A stretch of 9,584 nt of DNA, taken from the NCBI GenBank assembly GCA_017477685.1, contig JAFUUT010000327.1, forward strand, positions 1 to 9,584, written 5' to 3'. Every line of letters begins with the position of its first letter. Positions within the stretch are counted from its first letter, which is position 1. The notes beneath the pieces are model-generated. The model saw only the letters and a program-made list of their open reading frames with translations. It did not search any database and was not told where the DNA came from. Positions 5,774 to 9,584 of the stretch are shown piece by piece. A program made the position numbers and the translations under genes. This stretch comes from a bacterium (GTDB lineage: Bacteria; Cyanobacteriota; Vampirovibrionia; Gastranaerophilales; Gastranaerophilaceae).

Positions 5774-8700
5774 ATGGAAATGACATATACACATGCAAAG
5801 AAAACACCTGATTTCATTAACAAACAGATGGACAAGGGTTCTTTAAAGAAGCTGTTAGGTCAAATGTATTTGGAATATGGCGGAGCAAAAGAAGCTAATC
5901 TTGCTGACTCATTAAAAGCTTTGGGTTACAGATATGCAACCGTTTCCGGTACAACAATTTCAATTGCAGACTTATCGGTTCCACCTGAAAAGAAAGCGTT
6001 ATTGAAAGAAGCAGAAAAGGAAATTGAAGTATCTCAAAACAGATACTTAAAAGGTGAAATTACCGAAGTTGAAAGATATACAAAGGTTATTGACACTTGG
6101 GCAGAAACAACTGCTAAATTAACAGAACAAGTTGTTCAAAACTTCGACAGATTAAATCCGGTTTATATGATGGCATTCTCCGGAGCCCGTGGTAACTTGT
6201 CACAGGTTTCACAGTTAGTCGGTATGAGAGGTTTGATGGCTGATACACAGGGTCAAATCATCGACTTGCCGATTAAGTCAAACTTTAAAGAAGGTTTGTC
6301 TGTTACAGAATATATCATTTCATCTTACGGTGCAAGAAAAGGTCTTGTAGATACAGCGTTAAAAACAGCTGACTCAGGTTATTTGACCAGACGTTTGGTT
6401 GACGTTGCTCAAGACGTTATAATCAGAGATGAAGATTGCCATACTGATAAATACATTGATTTGAAACCTATTACAGATGGTGATGCAGTTGTAGTTCCTT
6501 TGATTGACAGACTGTTAGGAAGAACTGTTGCTCAAGATATTACTGATGCGGACGGCAATGTAATTATCACTAACGGTACAACATTAAATAGAGATGATAT
6601 TAAGAAAATTTCAAGTCTTGATTTACAAGAATTAAAGGTTCGTTCCGCATTAACTTGTGGTTTGGAATACGGCGTATGCCAAAAATGTTATGGCTGGGCA
6701 ATGACAACTCAAAAATTGGTTGATGTCGGTGAATCAATCGGTATTATCGCAGCTCAATCAATTGGTGAACCTGGTACACAGTTAACAATGAGAACATTCC
6801 ACACAGGTGGTGCTGTTGGCGTTAAAGAAGCTATGAAAGAAATTAAAGCTCATGAAGCAGGTACAGTAATTTCTAAGATTAAAACAAGAGAACTTAGAAC
6901 CCGTCACGGTGATGTTGTTCAAGTTGCAATGTATGAAGCTGATTTGGAAGTTAAAGGTGAAAAGAGAACTACCAAATATCATATTCCTGCAGGTGCAACA
7001 GTGTTTGTCAAAGATGGTGACAAAGTTACAAAGGGCTTTAAAATGGCTGAACATGCTCCTCAATCAAGCAGTGATTCAAGCCGTTTGACAGAAAAGGCTC
7101 AAAAGGATATTATTTCTGACATTAGCGGTGAAGTTGTATTTGAAGGCTTCAAGGCTGACGAAAAGAAAGACAGACAAGGTAACATCTTGAGAACAACTAA
7201 CAAACAAGGTATTGTTTGGGTAATGGGCGGTGATGTTTATTCACTTCCTGCCGGTTCTAAAGTTCTTGTAAAAGATAAACAAGCTGTTACTGAGGGCGAA
7301 AAATTGGCTGAAACTTTAACTATCTGCGAACACGGCGGAGAAGTTAGAGTCGGAAGCGATTTAGTAATAGAAGATGACAAATTTGACGGTAAGAAGATTA
7401 AAAAGATTGTTTCCGGTAAGGAATTAACAATCGTTATTGCATCTTTGAACCCTGCAAATGCTTCATTTGAACAAACTAAGAAAGAACAAATCTGGACAGT
7501 TGATAAAACAGGTGAAAAATATATTGTTAAAGCTCTTGTTGATACAACAGTTGAAAACGGTATGATTATCGCCGAACTTATTGATGATGAATGTTCAGTT
7601 TCTTCTTCAGGTGAAATCAGATACGTTGACGTTGAAGTTGACGATAATCAAATTATTACAAAACCTGGTAAAGTTGTATTTATTCCGGAAGAAATACACC
7701 AAATCAATAAAGATTCTACTTTAAAAATGGTAGAAAACGGTACTGCGGTTACTGCAGGTACTGAAGTTGTTAAAGACGTTTATTGTCATATTGATGGTGT
7801 TGTTGAGTTCAAAGAATACAACGATGTTATTCACGAAGTAACAATCAGACCTGGTGAAGTTCATACATTATCAAGTATTCAAGAGTTGAAGGTTGATGAA
7901 GGTGAAGTAGTTAAGAAAGGTACTGTAATTGCTGACGGTATAAAAGCAAAGGCAACTTCAGTTGTTACAATTATGGAATCTTCAGTTGATGATTTGGCTT
8001 CAATAGATGATTTGGATGAAGAAATGGATGTTTCTATGGGCATTGATGAAGAATCTATTGAAAATCAACCTGTACAAATCTTGGTTAGACCTGTTCAGGT
8101 ATTGGATATTGAGCCAAAAGATGTATCAATCAAATTTGAATCTACTGATGAATTGATTGATGTTGTTCCTGTTACTCAATTACAATACAAAGACGGTGCA
8201 AGAGTTAGAAATATTGACGGTGCTACTATTACAAGAACAAGTTTGGTTCTTCAAATGCAAGGTTACTTGTCACACTTAAAAGGTGTTGTAGAACTTGATT
8301 CTAAGGGTGAATTGAGAGTTGTTGTATTAGAAAACCTGATTGTTCGTCGTGAACTTGAAGGATCAAATGCAAAATCTCTTCAAACAGAACTTCTTGTAAA
8401 AGACGGTCAAGTAATTGAACCAAAAACACCGGTTGCAAAAACTCAATTACTTGCAATGCATGATGCTGTTGCATCAATAAAAGACGGCGATGAAGAAGCA
8501 AGAAGATTACTTTTAATATCTGAAGATTCACTGTCAACAGTTTCTGTAAAAGGAAAAGCTGTTGTTAAAAAAGGTGATATCGTTAAGAGTGAACAGGTTC
8601 TTGCAGAAAGCGGCGAAACGGCTCCTGTTTCAGGTATTGTTACGGAAGTTGGAAAAGGCAAAATTGCTATCAGAATCGGTCGTCCGTACTTGATTAGTCC

Positions 8701-9584
8701 TGGTACAATGTTAATTGTTAACTCCGGAGCTTTGGTTCTCAGAGGTGATTTACTTGTATCATTGACTTATGAAAGAGAAAAAACAGGCGATATCGTTCAA
8801 GGTTTGCCAAAGGTTGAAGAACTTTTGGAAGGAAGAAGACCAAAAGATTGTGCAATCCTTGCTGAATATGACGGAACAACTAAGATTGAAGTTGATGAAA
8901 ACGGTTTCCCTAGATTATATTTAATCGATGATGAAAACGGAACATCTTCTGAAATCAAATATACTATTGATGCTAATGTTATTGTTGCAAACGGCCAAAA
9001 AGTTGTAAAAGGTCAGGCACTAACTTCAGGTTCGCCTGATCCGCACGATGTAATGAGATTACGCGGCCCTGAGGCAGCTCAACAATACTTGGTAGACGAG
9101 GTACAAAGAGTATATCGTTCTCAAGGTGTTGAAATTTCTGACAAACACATCGAAGTTATTGTTCGTCAAATGACTAAGAAAGTTAAAGTTCTTGATGCAG
9201 GTGATACAAACTTGTTGCCTGGTGAATTGATTGAAGTTCAAACTTTTGAAAAGGAAAACAAAGATGCTCAAGATGCCGGCAAAACTCCTGCAACTTGTGA
9301 ACATATGTTGTTAGGTATTACAAAAGCTTCCTTGAATACTGAATCATTCATTTCAGCAGCTTCATTCCAAGAAACAACAAGAATTCTTACAGAAGCAGCT
9401 GTAGAAGGTAAAAAAGACTTGTTAAGAGGTTTGAAAGAAAACGTAATTATCGGTCGTTTGATACCTGCAGGTACAGGATTCCATCACTTAATCAATGCAA
9501 ATGAAGAACGTGAAAAGGAAGAAAGAAAGCAAGCTGCAAGCCAAAGAAATCAGGCAAGAAAACCTTCCGCAATTTTGGAAGAAA
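5774..9584 (+). CDS. rpoC2: DNA-directed RNA polymerase subunit beta-prime (C-terminal part of split RpoC), 3' truncated
   Basis: The reading frame is open from 5774 to the window end: 1270 codons, no stop. The order is: funnel region with MMAFSGARGNLSQV; bridge helix from about 186 (GARKGL, DTALKTADSGYLTRRL); second zinc site Cys222, Cys295, Cys302 and Cys305 (the last in CQKCYGW); trigger loop QSIGEPGTQLTMRTFHTGG with Met339, Arg340 and His343; then an insertion of roughly 600-640 residues before the trigger loop resumes at KTGDIVQGLP (1003-1012). The conserved end follows: ISDKHIEVIVRQM, LLGITKASLNTESFISAAS, and GLKENVIIGRLIPAGTGF. The position and size of the insertion match cyanobacterial SI3, a chain of sandwich-barrel hybrid motifs. 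A 30-residue acidic linker (735-764) breaks it. The last residues visible are a charged tail, so only a short C-terminal piece is probably missing. No frameshift or lost catalytic residue was seen. Confidence 0.98.
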   Translation, partial: MEMTYTHAKKTPDFINKQMDKGSLKKLLGQMYLEYGGAKEANLADSLKALGYRYATVSGTTISIADLSVPPEKKALLKEAEKEIEVSQNRYLKGEITEVERYTKVIDTWAETTAKLTEQVVQNFDRLNPVYMMAFSGARGNLSQVSQLVGMRGLMADTQGQIIDLPIKSNFKEGLSVTEYIISSYGARKGLVDTALKTADSGYLTRRLVDVAQDVIIRDEDCHTDKYIDLKPITDGDAVVVPLIDRLLGRTVAQDITDADGNVIITNGTTLNRDDIKKISSLDLQELKVRSALTCGLEYGVCQKCYGWAMTTQKLVDVGESIGIIAAQSIGEPGTQLTMRTFHTGGAVGVKEAMKEIKAHEAGTVISKIKTRELRTRHGDVVQVAMYEADLEVKGEKRTTKYHIPAGATVFVKDGDKVTKGFKMAEHAPQSSSDSSRLTEKAQKDIISDISGEVVFEGFKADEKKDRQGNILRTTNKQGIVWVMGGDVYSLPAGSKVLVKDKQAVTEGEKLAETLTICEHGGEVRVGSDLVIEDDKFDGKKIKKIVSGKELTIVIASLNPANASFEQTKKEQIWTVDKTGEKYIVKALVDTTVENGMIIAELIDDECSVSSSGEIRYVDVEVDDNQIITKPGKVVFIPEEIHQINKDSTLKMVENGTAVTAGTEVVKDVYCHIDGVVEFKEYNDVIHEVTIRPGEVHTLSSIQELKVDEGEVVKKGTVIADGIKAKATSVVTIMESSVDDLASIDDLDEEMDVSMGIDEESIENQPVQILVRPVQVLDIEPKDVSIKFESTDELIDVVPVTQLQYKDGARVRNIDGATITRTSLVLQMQGYLSHLKGVVELDSKGELRVVVLENLIVRRELEGSNAKSLQTELLVKDGQVIEPKTPVAKTQLLAMHDAVASIKDGDEEARRLLLISEDSLSTVSVKGKAVVKKGDIVKSEQVLAESGETAPVSGIVTEVGKGKIAIRIGRPYLISPGTMLIVNSGALVLRGDLLVSLTYEREKTGDIVQGLPKVEELLEGRRPKDCAILAEYDGTTKIEVDENGFPRLYLIDDENGTSSEIKYTIDANVIVANGQKVVKGQALTSGSPDPHDVMRLRGPEAAQQYLVDEVQRVYRSQGVEISDKHIEVIVRQMTKKVKVLDAGDTNLLPGELIEVQTFEKENKDAQDAGKTPATCEHMLLGITKASLNTESFISAASFQETTRILTEAAVEGKKDLLRGLKENVIIGRLIPAGTGFHHLINANEEREKEERKQAASQRNQARKPSAILEE

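Noticed and set aside
5641..5780. rpoC interrupted by a frameshift or by repeat insertion (pseudogene)
   Set aside because: The break is at the standard cyanobacterial split point. rpoC2 has its own ribosome binding site and start codon, and all catalytic residues on both sides are intact.
6782..9304. Minus-strand open frames of 72-93 codons inside rpoC2
   Set aside because: They are antisense shadows of the continuous rpoC2 frame, with low-complexity translations and no supporting signals.

Overview
The window holds the RNA polymerase core operon rpoB-rpoC1-rpoC2 of an AT-rich bacterium. The largest subunit is encoded by two genes, rpoC1 (gamma) and rpoC2 (beta-prime), and rpoC2 carries an insertion of about 600 residues in the trigger loop. 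This combination is the hallmark of the cyanobacterial lineage. The RpoB segment PIETPEGPNAGLIGSLATHA and the RpoC2 segments MMAFSGARGNLSQV and VTEYIISSYGARKG also read as cyanobacterial type. The AT-rich codon usage (AGA arginine, TTA/TTG leucine) and the divergent start of the insertion point to a non-photosynthetic relative, such as Vampirovibrionia/Melainabacteria (for example gut Gastranaerophilales). That taxonomic step is inference; no photosynthesis or other lineage-specific gene is in view.

Layout. Positions 1-129 are the last 42 codons of a methyltransferase-like gene (UbiE/MenG type). It is closed by a 15-bp perfect hairpin with a T-run (164-205). Positions 206-341 are AT-rich and hold no gene. 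A sigma70-type promoter (342-369) starts a leader of about 190 nt that shows several compatible hand-found helices and an 18-codon mini-ORF with a plausible ribosome binding site. rpoB (568-3885), rpoC1 (3940-5646) and rpoC2 (5774 to beyond the window end) follow on the same strand. The rpoB-rpoC1 spacer carries a strong hairpin without a T-run. The 127-nt rpoC1-rpoC2 spacer is filled by two inverted-repeat elements that look like dispersed intergenic repeats.

The three products assemble with alpha and omega (not in the window) into the RNA polymerase core. RpoB supplies the rifampicin pocket and half of the active-site cleft. RpoC1 supplies the first zinc site and the catalytic NADFDGD loop. 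RpoC2 supplies the bridge helix, trigger loop and second zinc site. All key residues that I could check are intact.

No new defence, mobile or biosynthetic system is visible. The parts worth a second look are the structured rpoB leader with its mini-ORF, the repeat-filled spacer at the rpoC split, the hairpins placed just upstream of the rpoC1 and rpoC2 ribosome binding sites, and the large trigger-loop insertion with its acidic linker.
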